Part shown: positions 42,639 to 53,856 of the stretch, piece after piece
Layout: each line of letters begins with the position of its first letter
How positions within the stretch are numbered: the stretch's first letter is position 1
Assembly: GCF_011078175.1 (NCBI RefSeq)
Contig: NZ_JAALCJ010000005.1
Location: 248,001 to 312,000, forward strand
Reading direction: 5' to 3'
Length of the DNA stretch: 64,000 nucleotides
From: Enterobacter cloacae
Lineage (GTDB): Bacteria > Pseudomonadota > Gammaproteobacteria > Enterobacterales > Enterobacteriaceae
Made by a program: the position numbers and the translations under genes
Notes under the pieces: model-generated
What the model was told of the DNA's origin: nothing
The model's database searches: none
Seen by the model: only the letters and a program-made list of their open reading frames with translations

Positions 42639-43459
42639 TCGTTACGCCGCAGCGCTTCCAGAAACGCCTGCGGCGTACTCTCTCCCAGCTTTTTCTGTGT
42701 TTTTCCGCTGTTATAAAACTCGCATAGCTGGCTCAACAGCTCTCCCGGTGGTTCACTATTCAGCCGAGGAACGATTTCGCGTAACGGCAGGGCAACCTGC
42801 ACGGCCGGGTTTTGTTGCGGATGCACTTTTACACTGACGCGGGACCCCGGCAGCGTCACTGCCAACCCAAAAGTCTCAACAGATTGAATATCCGCCGGAC
42901 AGGCAGCCAGCACCTCGTTCGTCCAGTGGGTCAGTAACTGCGGCGATACGCCGGCATAAAGCCGGGCGTAACACCAGCCGCTGACGGGTTCACGCGCCCA
43001 GAGCAGGTGTTGCTCACCACCGTCGTCCATATGCAGCGACAGCGGCAAATGATACAGGAGCAGTTTCTGCGGCACGATACCAGCCTTCAGCGCCTTTTTG
43101 CCCTGCAATGACGCCCCCTTTTGTTTTACCGAAGCTGGTTTGAGGTAGCGGTTCAGAGTCGCGCGGGAAACGGCGATCCCGAGTCCGTCATTCACCAGCA
43201 GCAGCAGCTCATCCAGCGGTGCACTAGTGATATCCCGCAGGGCATTTATCAGTGCCGCCTGCTCTTGTCTCAGCGCTTTGTGTATCACTTTTGGCGTGGT
43301 GTGGTTATCCGAAACGCGATCGCGATTGCGCCAGCGTCTGACGGTGGTGACCGAGATCCCCAGTTCAATAGCCAGCTCTCTGTCGCTTTTATCTGACTGC
43401 TGAAGATAGCGGCGGATACGCGGTGTGGTGGTGGCGTTGGCATGCAGTTTGATTTCCAT
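42635..43459 (-). CDS. Transposase-derived HTH protein (IS481-like, catalytic acids lost)
   Basis: The layout of this 274-residue protein follows that of IS481-type DDE transposases. An N-terminal HTH (residues 5-50, KLHANATTTPRIRRYL...ELGISVTTVRRWRNRD) is followed by the HTPxxxxxxL...L..LR...LPLDDLL..V-like second helical domain (54-108). The C-terminal CEFYNSGKTQKKLGESTPQAFLEAL matches the YN..RPQ.ALG..TP...L end of those enzymes. By my alignment the three catalytic acids are replaced (around LYHLP, ETFG and IVPRLN), so it should not transpose. No terminal inverted repeats are visible. It is divergent from the EIIC gene and is most likely a domesticated DNA-binding regulator. The ATG at 43459 has GGGAGAGG upstream. 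Confidence 0.7.
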   Translation of the reverse strand: MEIKLHANATTTPRIRRYLQQSDKSDRELAIELGISVTTVRRWRNRDRVSDNHTTPKVIHKALRQEQAALINALRDITSAPLDELLLLVNDGLGIAVSRATLNRYLKPASVKQKGASLQGKKALKAGIVPQKLLLYHLPLSLHMDDGGEQHLLWAREPVSGWCYARLYAGVSPQLLTHWTNEVLAACPADIQSVETFGLAVTLPGSRVSVKVHPQQNPAVQVALPLREIVPRLNSEPPGELLSQLCEFYNSGKTQKKLGESTPQAFLEALRRND

Positions 43460-43478
43460 CGCGTACCTCTCCCTAACC

Positions 43479-43492
43479 AATCTTGTGAGATT
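43479..43492. promoter_or_regulatory. Short palindrome AATCT-N4-AGATT
   Basis: A perfect 5+5 inverted repeat lies 20 nt before the HTH gene. CAATCTTGT (43478-43486) recurs in direct orientation at 43586-43594 just before the EIIC ribosome site. These are candidate operator sequences for the HTH protein, from position only. Confidence 0.35.
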
Positions 43493-43514
43493 TATTATGT
43501 AACTGCGAACGCTT

Positions 43515-43530
43515 TGTGACCGATTTCACC
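43515..43530. promoter_or_regulatory. Candidate CRP site in the divergent promoter
   Basis: TGTGA-CCGATT-TCACC matches the CRP core TGTGA-N6-TCACA at nine of ten positions. It lies midway between the HTH gene and the EIIC operon, a typical place for catabolite control of a sugar-related operon. Confidence 0.6.
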
Positions 43531-43606
43531 TTTCGCTCCCCGCGCTTCACTGATAATCCACAGACATAACATAAACAACACCTCTCAATCTTGTACGGAG
43601 TTCACA

Positions 43607-44926
43607 ATGAACAATGTTCTGGGATTTCTTGAAGCAAAACTGATGCCGCTGGCGGCGAAAACGGCCCAGCAGCGCCATCTTGGCGCCATTCGTGGAGCCT
43701 ACGTTTCATTCATGCCGTTTATCATCGTCGGCTCCATCCTGCTGGTGATCTCCTCCTTCCCCAACCAGGCCTATCAGCAATTTATGTCTCAGGCCTTTGG
43801 TGAGAGCTGGAGCGCGATTATCGAAATTCCGTTCAATGCGGTGTTCTCGACCATGTCGCTGTTTATCAGCTTCCTGGTCGCCTACCGCCTGGCCGAGCAC
43901 TATGGCGAGGACCGTATCTCCTGCGGCATCCTGGCACTGGTCGCATTTTTAATCCTGACGCCGTTTATCAAAGTGGCGGAAAACGGCGGCATTACCGTCA
44001 TACCGGTAGAGTGGATTGGCAGCAAGGGGCTGTTTGTGGCGATGATCGGCTCGCTGCTGTGGACGGAATTGTTCTGCTGGCTAAAGCGCAAAAAGCTGGT
44101 CATCAAAATGCCGGACGGCGTGCCTCCTGCGGTGCAGGAGTCCTTCGCGGCGCTGATCCCGGCCCTGCTGGTGATGATACTGGTGCTGGGCATCCGCATC
44201 CTCTTCGAAAACACCCACTACAACACCATCCATCAGTTTATCTATGAAGTGGTCGCCACGCCGGTGCGCCACTACGGCACCTCTTATTTCGGGGCGCTGA
44301 TGACCGTATTCAGCATCACCATTCTGTGGTCAGTGGGCATTAACTCAGGTTCGATGATCAACGGCATTATTCGTCCGCTGTGGATGGAAAACCAGACCGA
44401 CAACATCGCCGCGATTCAGGCGGGCACGCCGCCGCCGCACATCATCACCGAACAGTTTTTTGACATGATCTGGATGGGCGGCGCGGGCGCCACGCTGTCG
44501 CTGGTGATAGCGATGCTGATTTTCGCCCGCAGTAAAAACATGCGAGAAGTGGCGCGCCTCGGCGCAGGGGCCTCAGTATTTAACATCAATGAGCCGATCC
44601 TGTTTGGCCTGCCGGTGATCATGAACCCGATCATGCTCATCCCGTTCAACCTGGTGCCGCTGGTACTGGTCACCGTGCAGTATTTGGCGATGAAAATTGG
44701 CGCGGTCGCCGTCACCACCGGGGTGTTTATCCCCTGGACGTTGCCGCCAGTTATCAGCGGCTTTATCGTCACCGGGCACCTGAGCGGCAGCGTGATGCAG
44801 CTTATCAACCTGCTGATTGGCGCCATGCTGTATCTGCCTTTTATGCGTATCGTGGATAAACAGTACCGCGCCGCGGAACTGACTGCCGCTACGCAACCCG
44901 ACACCACCCTTGCAAAACAGGAGTAA
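43607..44926 (+). CDS. PTS EIIC permease, lactose/cellobiose/chitobiose class
   Basis: This 439-residue integral membrane protein is the EIIC domain of the Lac/Cel/Chb PTS superfamily. It shows N-terminal RHLGAIRGAYVSFMPFIIVGSIL, the conserved substrate-site segment VFNINEPILFGLPVIMNP and TGHLSGSVMQ near the end. No EIIA or EIIB gene is found anywhere in the window, so it must borrow them (for example from a chb or cel system) or work without phosphorylation. ACGGAG precedes the ATG. Three nt separate it from a glycosylasparaginase gene, so the transported sugar may carry an asparagine. Specificity is not readable from sequence. Confidence 0.88.
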   Translation: MNNVLGFLEAKLMPLAAKTAQQRHLGAIRGAYVSFMPFIIVGSILLVISSFPNQAYQQFMSQAFGESWSAIIEIPFNAVFSTMSLFISFLVAYRLAEHYGEDRISCGILALVAFLILTPFIKVAENGGITVIPVEWIGSKGLFVAMIGSLLWTELFCWLKRKKLVIKMPDGVPPAVQESFAALIPALLVMILVLGIRILFENTHYNTIHQFIYEVVATPVRHYGTSYFGALMTVFSITILWSVGINSGSMINGIIRPLWMENQTDNIAAIQAGTPPPHIITEQFFDMIWMGGAGATLSLVIAMLIFARSKNMREVARLGAGASVFNINEPILFGLPVIMNPIMLIPFNLVPLVLVTVQYLAMKIGAVAVTTGVFIPWTLPPVISGFIVTGHLSGSVMQLINLLIGAMLYLPFMRIVDKQYRAAELTAATQPDTTLAKQE

Positions 44927-44929
44927 AGC

Positions 44930-45886
44930 ATGTGGGGAATTATCGCCACCTGGCGAATGGCGCTTGAAGGCGTAACGGAGTCTGCATCTGCCCTTGCAGA
45001 GGGGAAACCGGTCGCAGCAGCGGTTGTCGATGCCGTCGCTGCCGTGGAAGACTTCCCGCTGTATAAATCCGTCGGCTACGGCGGACTGCCGACCGAAAAC
45101 GGCGAGGTAGAGCTGGACGCGGCGTATATGGACGGCGACACGCTGGCGTTTGGTGCCGTGGGTAACCTGGTGGATATCGCCAACCCGGTGCGCGTAGCGC
45201 AGGCGCTCAGCCGCCAGCGTTACAACAGCCTGCTGGTCGGCCGGGGCGCGCGGGAATGGGCACTGAGCCAGGGCTTTGCCGAAAAAGCCATGCTTACGGA
45301 TCGCGCCATGCAGCACTACCGCAAGCGCTGCCGCGAGACGCTGGACAAGGGGTTAAGCCCCTACGACGGACATGACACCGTCGGTATTATCGGTCTCGAT
45401 AAACAGGGTTCGATGAGCGTCGCCACTTCCACCAGCGGCCTGTTTATGAAAAAACGTGGTCGCCTCGGTGACTCTCCCATCATCGGCTCTGGCTTTTACT
45501 GCGACAGCGAAACCGGCGCGGCCACCGCCACGGGGGTCGGCGAAGATCTGATGAAAGGCTGCACCAGCTACGAAATTGTTCGCCGGATGGCGCAAGGTAT
45601 GTCGCCGCAGCAGGCAGCGGATTCGGTCGTATTCGAACTGGAAGACAAACTGATGTCACGCTTTGGCCGCGCGGGCGACCTCTCCGTAGTGTGCATGAAC
45701 AATAAAGGAGAATTTGGCGCCGCGACCAACATCAAAACCTTCTCGTTTGTGGTGGCGACGGACCGTCAGCCTCTCACGGTTTATCGTACCGAACGCCTGC
45801 GGGAGAAAACACACTATCATGCGGTAGATGATGAGTGGATGCAGGCCTATGCCGCGCGGATCCGCGCGCCGATTGAGGAGTCATGA
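44930..45886 (+). CDS. N4-(beta-N-acetylglucosaminyl)-L-asparaginase (glycosylasparaginase)
   Basis: This 318-residue Ntn-hydrolase belongs to the asparaginase-2 family. It should self-cleave at Asp149-Thr150 in GHDTVGIIGLD, freeing Thr150 as nucleophile. The alpha part keeps the aspartylglucosaminidase blocks TWRMALEG, SVGYGGLPTENGEVELDAAYMDGDT and GAVGNLVDIANPVRVA. The beta part has GRLGDSPIIGSGFYCDSETGAAATG-like substrate residues. HDT-VG and the SVGYGG-MDG pattern favour glycosylasparaginase over isoaspartyl peptidase. It has no signal peptide, so it acts in the cytoplasm on imported material. It overlaps the next gene by 4 nt. Confidence 0.87.
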   Translation: MWGIIATWRMALEGVTESASALAEGKPVAAAVVDAVAAVEDFPLYKSVGYGGLPTENGEVELDAAYMDGDTLAFGAVGNLVDIANPVRVAQALSRQRYNSLLVGRGAREWALSQGFAEKAMLTDRAMQHYRKRCRETLDKGLSPYDGHDTVGIIGLDKQGSMSVATSTSGLFMKKRGRLGDSPIIGSGFYCDSETGAATATGVGEDLMKGCTSYEIVRRMAQGMSPQQAADSVVFELEDKLMSRFGRAGDLSVVCMNNKGEFGAATNIKTFSFVVATDRQPLTVYRTERLREKTHYHAVDDEWMQAYAARIRAPIEES

Positions 45887-47304
45887 TGATCGCCTGTCAG
45901 TTTATCAATGCGCTTTCTGACGCGAAGCCGCAAAGCCATTTTATTGCATCCGCCTCCTGTACGCTTTTGCCCGAAACGGCGCTTGTCACAGAAATGCGCG
46001 CGTCCGACGGCATCGCGGACACGCGCTTTGGCTGCGCGCCGTTTGCGCGCCTCACCCTGCTACCGGACGCGCTCTGGCATGACGCCCTGACTGAAGGCCT
46101 GATTGCCGCCCTGCGACCGATGATTGCCACTCCCGTCAGCACTGATGTCGTGCTGGACGTGACGAATATCGACGATGTGGTGCTGGCCCAGGTGCTACGT
46201 TTTCTCTTTAATCAGGCGCACCGGCTGAGCGATTTGCAGCTAAAGAAAACCGACGATGCCGTTCGTATCGCGCACATCACCGCCCTCTGCCTGCCGGAAC
46301 AGCAGGCGAAGCTGGAAACACTCTTCCGCCAACAGCAAGCTATCGCCCACGGCATGGTTGCGGCGCGACGTCTGGCTGATATGCCGTCTGACCGCTGCAC
46401 GCCGCAGTTTGTCGTTGAAGAGGCACAAAAACTGTGTGCCGCCTTCCCTGCCCTACGTTGTGACGTACTGGATGAAACGCAAATCGTTGAGCAAGGGCTT
46501 GGATTGCTGCATGCCGTTGGCAAAGGGGCGACCTGCCCGCCGCGTCTGCTGGCTATTCACTATAACGGCGTGTCTGATGGCCCGGTACGCTGCTACGTGG
46601 GAAAAGGCATTACCTTTGACACCGGCGGCCTGTGGCTGAAGGAAGGCGCGGGCATGTACACCATGAAATATGACATGTGCGGCGCGGCTAACGTGCTCGG
46701 GCTGATGCTGACCGTTGCGGAGCTGGCATTACCCGTGCGCATTATGGGCGTGCTGGCGCTGGCGGAAAACGCCATCGGCCCTAACGCCATGCAGCCCGGA
46801 ACGGTGGCGAGGGCCTGCAACGGCACCACCGTCGAAATCAATAATACCGATGCCGAAGGCCGGCTGGTGCTGGCAGACGCTATCGCCTGGGCGAGTCAGC
46901 GCCATCCTCAGGCGCGCTTTATCATTGATATGGCGACCTTGACGGGCGCAGTGGTGAAAGCGCTGGGGTATGAGCTGAGCGGGCTAATGACGCAGAACGA
47001 ACCGCTGCGCGCGGCGCTGACGCTGGCGGGAAAACAGAGCGGCGATGAAGTGTGGTCCCTGCCGCTGGACGCCCGGTTGAAAAAGCAGACCGACAGCGCC
47101 ATTGCCGATCTGTGCAATACGCCGACCAACAATGCGGCGATAAGCGCGTCGGCGGCGTGGCTGCTGCACCATTTCTGCCCGCCGACAATCCCGTGGGCGC
47201 ATCTGGATATCAGCGGCACGGCGCTGTGGCGCGAAGGGGGACGGAGCGTGGCGTCAGGAAGACCGATTCCACTGCTGGTTGAACACCTGATGGGGGATCT
47301 TTAG
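45883..47304 (+). CDS. M17 leucyl aminopeptidase family protein
   Basis: This 473-residue cytosolic metallo-aminopeptidase of family M17 has an N-terminal macro-like domain, then the catalytic domain with VGKGITFDTGGLWLK, MKYDMCGAANVLG and NNTDAEGRLVLADA. The Lys, Asp, Lys, Asp, Asp, Glu and Arg residues used by PepA for metals and catalysis are all present. It differs from the housekeeping PepA and PepB (DTGG in place of DSGG). The start is ATG 45883 or the next ATG, both overlapping the previous stop, which shows tight coupling. Its likely role is to remove residues from imported glyco- or beta-aspartyl peptides. Confidence 0.88.
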   Translation: MMIACQFINALSDAKPQSHFIASASCTLLPETALVTEMRASDGIADTRFGCAPFARLTLLPDALWHDALTEGLIAALRPMIATPVSTDVVLDVTNIDDVVLAQVLRFLFNQAHRLSDLQLKKTDDAVRIAHITALCLPEQQAKLETLFRQQQAIAHGMVAARRLADMPSDRCTPQFVVEEAQKLCAAFPALRCDVLDETQIVEQGLGLLHAVGKGATCPPRLLAIHYNGVSDGPVRCYVGKGITFDTGGLWLKEGAGMYTMKYDMCGAANVLGLMLTVAELALPVRIMGVLALAENAIGPNAMQPGTVARACNGTTVEINNTDAEGRLVLADAIAWASQRHPQARFIIDMATLTGAVVKALGYELSGLMTQNEPLRAALTLAGKQSGDEVWSLPLDARLKKQTDSAIADLCNTPTNNAAISASAAWLLHHFCPPTIPWAHLDISGTALWREGGRSVASGRPIPLLVEHLMGDL

Positions 47305-47376
47305 CCGGGTGGCGGCTGCGCCTTACCCGGCCTACAAAGAGCACCTGTAGGCCCGGTAAGCGTAGCGCCAACGGGC
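47304..47376. repeat. REP pair (BIME) between the M17 gene and hda
   Basis: Inverted REP units GCCGGGTGGCGGCTGCGCCTTACCCGGC and GGCCCGGTAAGCGTAGCGCCAACGGGC-type lie between convergent genes. The first base overlaps the last base of the M17 stop codon. Confidence 0.85.
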
Positions 47377-47384
47377 GAAAACAC

Positions 47385-48086
47385 TCAAAGCTTAAGGATA
47401 TCTTTCACAAACGGAATGGTCAGCTTGCGCTGGGCGGTAATGGAAGCGCGATCGAGCTGATCGAGCGTATCAAACAGCGTGCGCATTTCCCTGTCCAGAC
47501 GCTTGAGCAGGAAACGGCCCACGTCTTCCGGCAGCTCAAACCCACGCTGCTTTGCACGCAGCTGTAACGCCTGAAGCTTATCTTCATCCGACAGCGGCTG
47601 GAGCTTGTAGATTTGCCCCCAGTCCAGACGAGACGCCAGATCCGGCAGCCCAAGATTAAGCTGACGCGGCGGACGATCGCCGGTGATCAGCAGCCGGGTT
47701 TTGCCCGACTCCAGAATGCGGTTGTAGAGGTTAAAGATCGCCATTTCCCACGGTTCGTCCCCCGCCACGCATTCGATATTATCGATGCAGACCAGGGAGA
47801 GATGTTCCATGCCCTCCAGCACCTCAGGCACAAACCAGGTGCGTTTATCCAGCGGCACATAGCCTACCGCGTCACCGCGCGCCGAAAGCTCCGCACAGGC
47901 GGCATGCAGCAGGTGGCTGCGTCCCGCGCCTTCGCGTGACCAGATATAGATGTATCCGCTGTGTTCCTGGCGCAGCACGTTTTGCAGTGCAGCCAGTAAA
48001 GAGGGGTTATCACCCGGCCAGAAACTCGCGAAAGTTTCGTCGTCAGGAAGATAAAGTGGCAGAGAGAGCTGTGCCGGTCCGTTCAG
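47385..48086 (-). CDS. hda: Hda, DnaA-inactivating AAA+ protein (CTG start)
   Basis: Hda, bound to the DNA-loaded sliding clamp, stimulates DnaA-ATP hydrolysis to stop over-initiation. The first ATG/GTG-type start (GTG at 47978) would give a protein lacking the N-terminal clamp-binding motif. Reading from the CTG at 48086 gives 233 residues with QLSLPL at 6-11, the same length and layout as E. coli Hda, which is known to start with CUG. GAGG lies upstream. AAA+ features are EGAGRSHLL (Walker A variant), LVCIDNIE (Walker B) and [20 protein letters not shown] (sensor/arginine finger). Confidence 0.93.
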   Translation of the reverse strand: MNGPAQLSLPLYLPDDETFASFWPGDNPSLLAALQNVLRQEHSGYIYIWSREGAGRSHLLHAACAELSARGDAVGYVPLDKRTWFVPEVLEGMEHLSLVCIDNIECVAGDEPWEMAIFNLYNRILESGKTRLLITGDRPPRQLNLGLPDLASRLDWGQIYKLQPLSDEDKLQALQLRAKQRGFELPEDVGRFLLKRLDREMRTLFDTLDQLDRASITAQRKLTIPFVKDILKL

Positions 48087-48182
48087 AAATACCTCAACCA
48101 GAGATCTTACATAAAATCGGAATGGAGTTTAACACGGAACCTGCAAGGAGAGAACCGGGCGATCCTTCGCCCGGCATGACGA

Positions 48183-49472
48183 TCAGTGTGGCGCTTTTTC
48201 GCTTTCGTCCGCGTCCAGTACCACCTCTTCCGGGCGGATCACCGAGATCAGCTTAAATATGAGGCTCAGGCCGACGCCCACAATGGTCGCCAGCGCCATG
48301 CCTTTCAGCTCTGCCGCGCCGATGTGAACCTTAGCACCGCTCACCCCGATGATCAGAATAACGGAGGTCAGGATCAGGTTCTGCGCCTTACTGTAATCCA
48401 CTTTGGATTCAATCAGCACGCGAATACCCGAGGCACCGATTACCCCATACAGCAGCAGGGAAACGCCCCCCATCACCGGAACCGGGATAATCTGGATCGC
48501 CGCCGCCAGCTTGCCGACGCAGGAGAGCAGAATGGCGATGATCGCCGCGCCGCCGATAACCCAGGTGCTGTAGACGCGGGTGATCGCCATTACGCCGATA
48601 TTCTCACCGTAAGTCGTGTTTGGCGTGGAGCCGAAGAAACCAGAGATGATGGTGGAGAAACCGTTGGCAAACATGGAGCGATGCAGGCCCGGATCGCGGA
48701 TCAGGTCGCGCTTCACGATGTTCGCCGTCACCACCAGGTGGCCGACGTGCTCCGCAATCACCACCAGCGCGGCAGGCAGAATGGTGAAAATGGCGAACCA
48801 TTCAAAGCGCGGGGTGTAGAAGGTTGGCAGCGCGAACCAGTGCGCCTCGGCAATCGGCGTGGTATCCACAACGCCCATCACGAAGGAGAGCGCGTAACCC
48901 GCCAGCACGCCGATCAGGATCGGGATAATCGCCATAAAGCCGCGGAACAGGACGGAACCGAATACCGTCACGCCCAGCGTCACCAGCGAGATGATAATGG
49001 TTTTGGAATCCGGGGACTGGCCGTCCGCAGGCAGCAGCCCAGCCATGTTCGCCGCCACGCCCGCCAGCTCCAGGCCGATGACGGCAACGATGGCGCCCAT
49101 CGCCGCAGGGGGGAACATCACGTCCAGCCAGCCCGTACCGGCTTTCTTCACGATGAAGGAGACCAGGCAGAACAGCACGCCGCACATAATAAAGCCGCCC
49201 AGGGCCACTTCATAACCTAGCGGTAGCAGCAATAACACCGGCGAGATAAACGCGAAGCTCGACCCGAGATAGGCCGGGATTTTGCCTTTACAGATGAAAA
49301 GGTAAAGCAGCGTACCGATGCCGTTAAACAGCAGTACGGTAGCCGGGTTAATGTGAAACAGGATTGGCACCAGCACGGTTGCGCCAAACATGGCGAACAG
49401 GTGCTGCAAACTAAGCGGGATTGTCTGTAAAAGCGGCGGTCTTTCACTCACCCCGATAGCACGGCGCGTCAT
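48183..49472 (-). CDS. uraA: UraA, uracil:proton symporter
   Basis: This 429-residue inner-membrane permease of the NAT/NCS2 family imports uracil. It has fourteen membrane segments. The conserved ITFAEH-like region appears as LVVIAEHVGHLVVTANI, and the FGSTPNTTYGENIGVMAITRV signature follows. It is downstream of upp on the same strand, with a terminator-like hairpin between, so its level may be lowered relative to upp. AGAGGAAAA precedes the ATG. Confidence 0.96.
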   Translation of the reverse strand: MTRRAIGVSERPPLLQTIPLSLQHLFAMFGATVLVPILFHINPATVLLFNGIGTLLYLFICKGKIPAYLGSSFAFISPVLLLLPLGYEVALGGFIMCGVLFCLVSFIVKKAGTGWLDVMFPPAAMGAIVAVIGLELAGVAANMAGLLPADGQSPDSKTIIISLVTLGVTVFGSVLFRGFMAIIPILIGVLAGYALSFVMGVVDTTPIAEAHWFALPTFYTPRFEWFAIFTILPAALVVIAEHVGHLVVTANIVKRDLIRDPGLHRSMFANGFSTIISGFFGSTPNTTYGENIGVMAITRVYSTWVIGGAAIIAILLSCVGKLAAAIQIIPVPVMGGVSLLLYGVIGASGIRVLIESKVDYSKAQNLILTSVILIIGVSGAKVHIGAAELKGMALATIVGVGLSLIFKLISVIRPEEVVLDADESEKAPH

Positions 49473-49510
49473 AGTGTTTTCCTCTGAGTGTCATTGTTGG
49501 TTTTTATTCA

Positions 49511-49543
49511 AAAAAAAGCCGACTATCAAAGTCGGCTTTTTTA
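49511..49543 (-). terminator. Hairpin between upp and uraA
   Basis: AAAAAAGCCGAC (49512-49523) and GTCGGCTTTTTT (49531-49542) form a 12-bp stem with a 7-nt loop and T-run on the minus strand, 12 nt past the upp stop. It is probably a partial terminator within the upp-uraA unit. Confidence 0.8.
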
Positions 49544-49554
49544 TCGTTATTCGA

Positions 49555-50181
49555 TTATTTAGTACCAAAAATCTTATCGCCGGCATCGCCGAGCCCCGGG
49601 ATGATATACCCGTGCTCGTTCAGCCCCTGGTCAACGGATGCGGTATACAGTTCGACGTCCGGGTGCGCTTTTTCCAGCGCTGCAATACCTTCCGGCGCTG
49701 CGACCAGGACCAACACTTTAATGCTGCTGCATCCGGCTTTTTTCAGCAGGTCGATGGTGGCGATCATCGAACCACCGGTCGCCAGCATCGGGTCAACCAC
49801 CAGCGCCATACGCTCGTCGATGTTAGAAACCAGCTTCTGGAAGTACGGGACCGGCTCAAGCGTTTCTTCGTCACGGTAGATACCCACCACGCTGATACGC
49901 GCGCTTGGCACGTGCTCCAGCACGCCTTCCATCATGCCCAGACCGGCACGCAGGATAGGCACCACGGTAATTTTTTTACCTTTGATCTGCTCAACCTGTA
50001 CCGGACCGTTCCAGCCTTCGATGGTCACTTTTTCCGTTTCCAGATCAGAGGTCGCTTCGTAGGTCAGCAGGCTGCCCACTTCAGAAGCCAGTTCGCGAAA
50101 ACGCTTCGTGCTGATGTCATGCTCACGCATCAGGCCCAACTTGTGTTTAACGAGTGGGTGTTTCACTTCCACAATCTTCAT
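49555..50181 (-). CDS. upp: Upp, uracil phosphoribosyltransferase
   Basis: This cytosolic salvage enzyme makes UMP from uracil and PRPP. It has 208 residues, as in E. coli. The PRPP-binding loop is seen in [19 protein letters not shown] and the uracil site in the C-terminal [18 protein letters not shown] chose the ATG at 50181 ([20 protein letters not shown]). The longer reading by 32 residues has no counterpart. It is followed by uraA. Confidence 0.97.
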   Translation of the reverse strand: MKIVEVKHPLVKHKLGLMREHDISTKRFRELASEVGSLLTYEATSDLETEKVTIEGWNGPVQVEQIKGKKITVVPILRAGLGMMEGVLEHVPSARISVVGIYRDEETLEPVPYFQKLVSNIDERMALVVDPMLATGGSMIATIDLLKKAGCSSIKVLVLVAAPEGIAALEKAHPDVELYTASVDQGLNEHGYIIPGLGDAGDKIFGTK

Positions 50182-50283
50182 TCTCTTTCTCCTCTGAGGT
50201 GGCATCCGCAAAAAAATCGCGGGATTATACCGCTTTTTTCGGATTGCGCCATACCCATCTTGCTTGACATACGTCAATCAAAG

Positions 50284-50313
50284 ACAAAAAAGCCGGAGGC
50301 AAAGCTCCGGCTT
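50284..50313 (-). terminator. Terminator downstream of the GH1 gene
   Basis: On the minus strand AAGCCGGAG/CTCCGGCTT arms (50290-50298, 50305-50313) are followed by TTTTTTGTC. It protects upp from read-through from the 6-phospho-beta-glucosidase gene. Confidence 0.8.
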
Positions 50314-50327
50314 GGGTGCGGGGTTCT

Positions 50328-50401
50328 GCCCGGTGGCGCTACGCCTACGCGATCCTACGTGTATTGTATTGTAGGTCGGGTAAGCGTTAGCACCACCCGA
50401 C
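50328..50401. repeat. REP pair (BIME) after the GH1 gene
   Basis: Inverted REP-type units (GCCCGGTGGCGCTACGC and GTAGGTCGGGTAAGCG...CACCCGAC) lie between the 3' end of the GH1 gene and its terminator. Confidence 0.8.
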
Positions 50402-50403
50402 TA

Positions 50404-51873
<1,470 letters not shown>

Positions 51874-51878
51874 TTACA

Positions 51879-51890
51879 GAAACCGGTTTC
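51879..51890. promoter_or_regulatory. LacI-family operator 1 (GAAACCGGTTTC)
   Basis: A perfect 12-bp palindrome, 45 nt before the GH1 start. It is the core of the AscG recognition sequence (TGAAACCGGTTTCA) described in E. coli. No such repressor gene is present in the window next to it. Confidence 0.75.
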
Positions 51891-51935
51891 AGTTTGATGA
51901 TGTGCAAAGGGGATAGCCGTTGCAAGCAGATCGCC

Positions 51936-51947
51936 GAAACCGGTTTC
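51936..51947. promoter_or_regulatory. LacI-family operator 2 (GAAACCGGTTTC)
   Basis: The identical perfect palindrome, 57 bp centre-to-centre from operator 1. The pair could bind one repressor tetramer with a DNA loop across the promoter. Confidence 0.75.
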
Positions 51948-52023
51948 ATTTTCGTGAATAGAGTCAAGTTTGTTGCCCAGGATAGCCTGCACAGAAAAAA
52001 AGATCCCCGCGCCGAGAATAGGC

Positions 52024-52039
52024 TCGCAAACGTTTGCCT
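52024..52039 (+). promoter_or_regulatory. PurR box upstream of purM
   Basis: TCGCAAACGTTTGCCT has the central CGCAAACGTTTGC of PurR operators. It lies about 62 nt before the purM GTG, as expected for purMN. Confidence 0.85.
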
Positions 52040-52097
52040 GGACTGTTAGAATTGCGCCGATTTTTCTTACTAGCTATGCAATCGCGTGGGGATTTAA

Positions 52098-53776
<1,679 letters not shown>

Positions 53777-53788
53777 TCTGTTTGAATT

Positions 53789-53856
53789 GCCCGGCGGCGC
53801 TTCGCTTGCACGGGCCTACGATCCCGTAGGTCGTGGTAAGCGCAGCGCCACCCGAC
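53789..53856. repeat. REP pair (BIME) between purN and ppk
   Basis: Inverted REP-like units with GTAGGTCGTGGTAAGCGCAGCG...CACCCGAC on the right. They are followed at 53857-53875 by a CCCCTCCCCCAACCCTC stretch that looks like half of the CCCTC repeat family. Confidence 0.75.

Noticed and set aside
42635-47304. A complete IS481 insertion sequence
   Set aside because: No terminal inverted repeats or target-site duplication could be seen around the transposase-like gene, and its catalytic residues appear lost.
48186-49220. A 344-codon open frame on the + strand opposite uraA
   Set aside because: It is antisense to an intact UraA and has a biased, low-complexity composition of H, D, R, Q.
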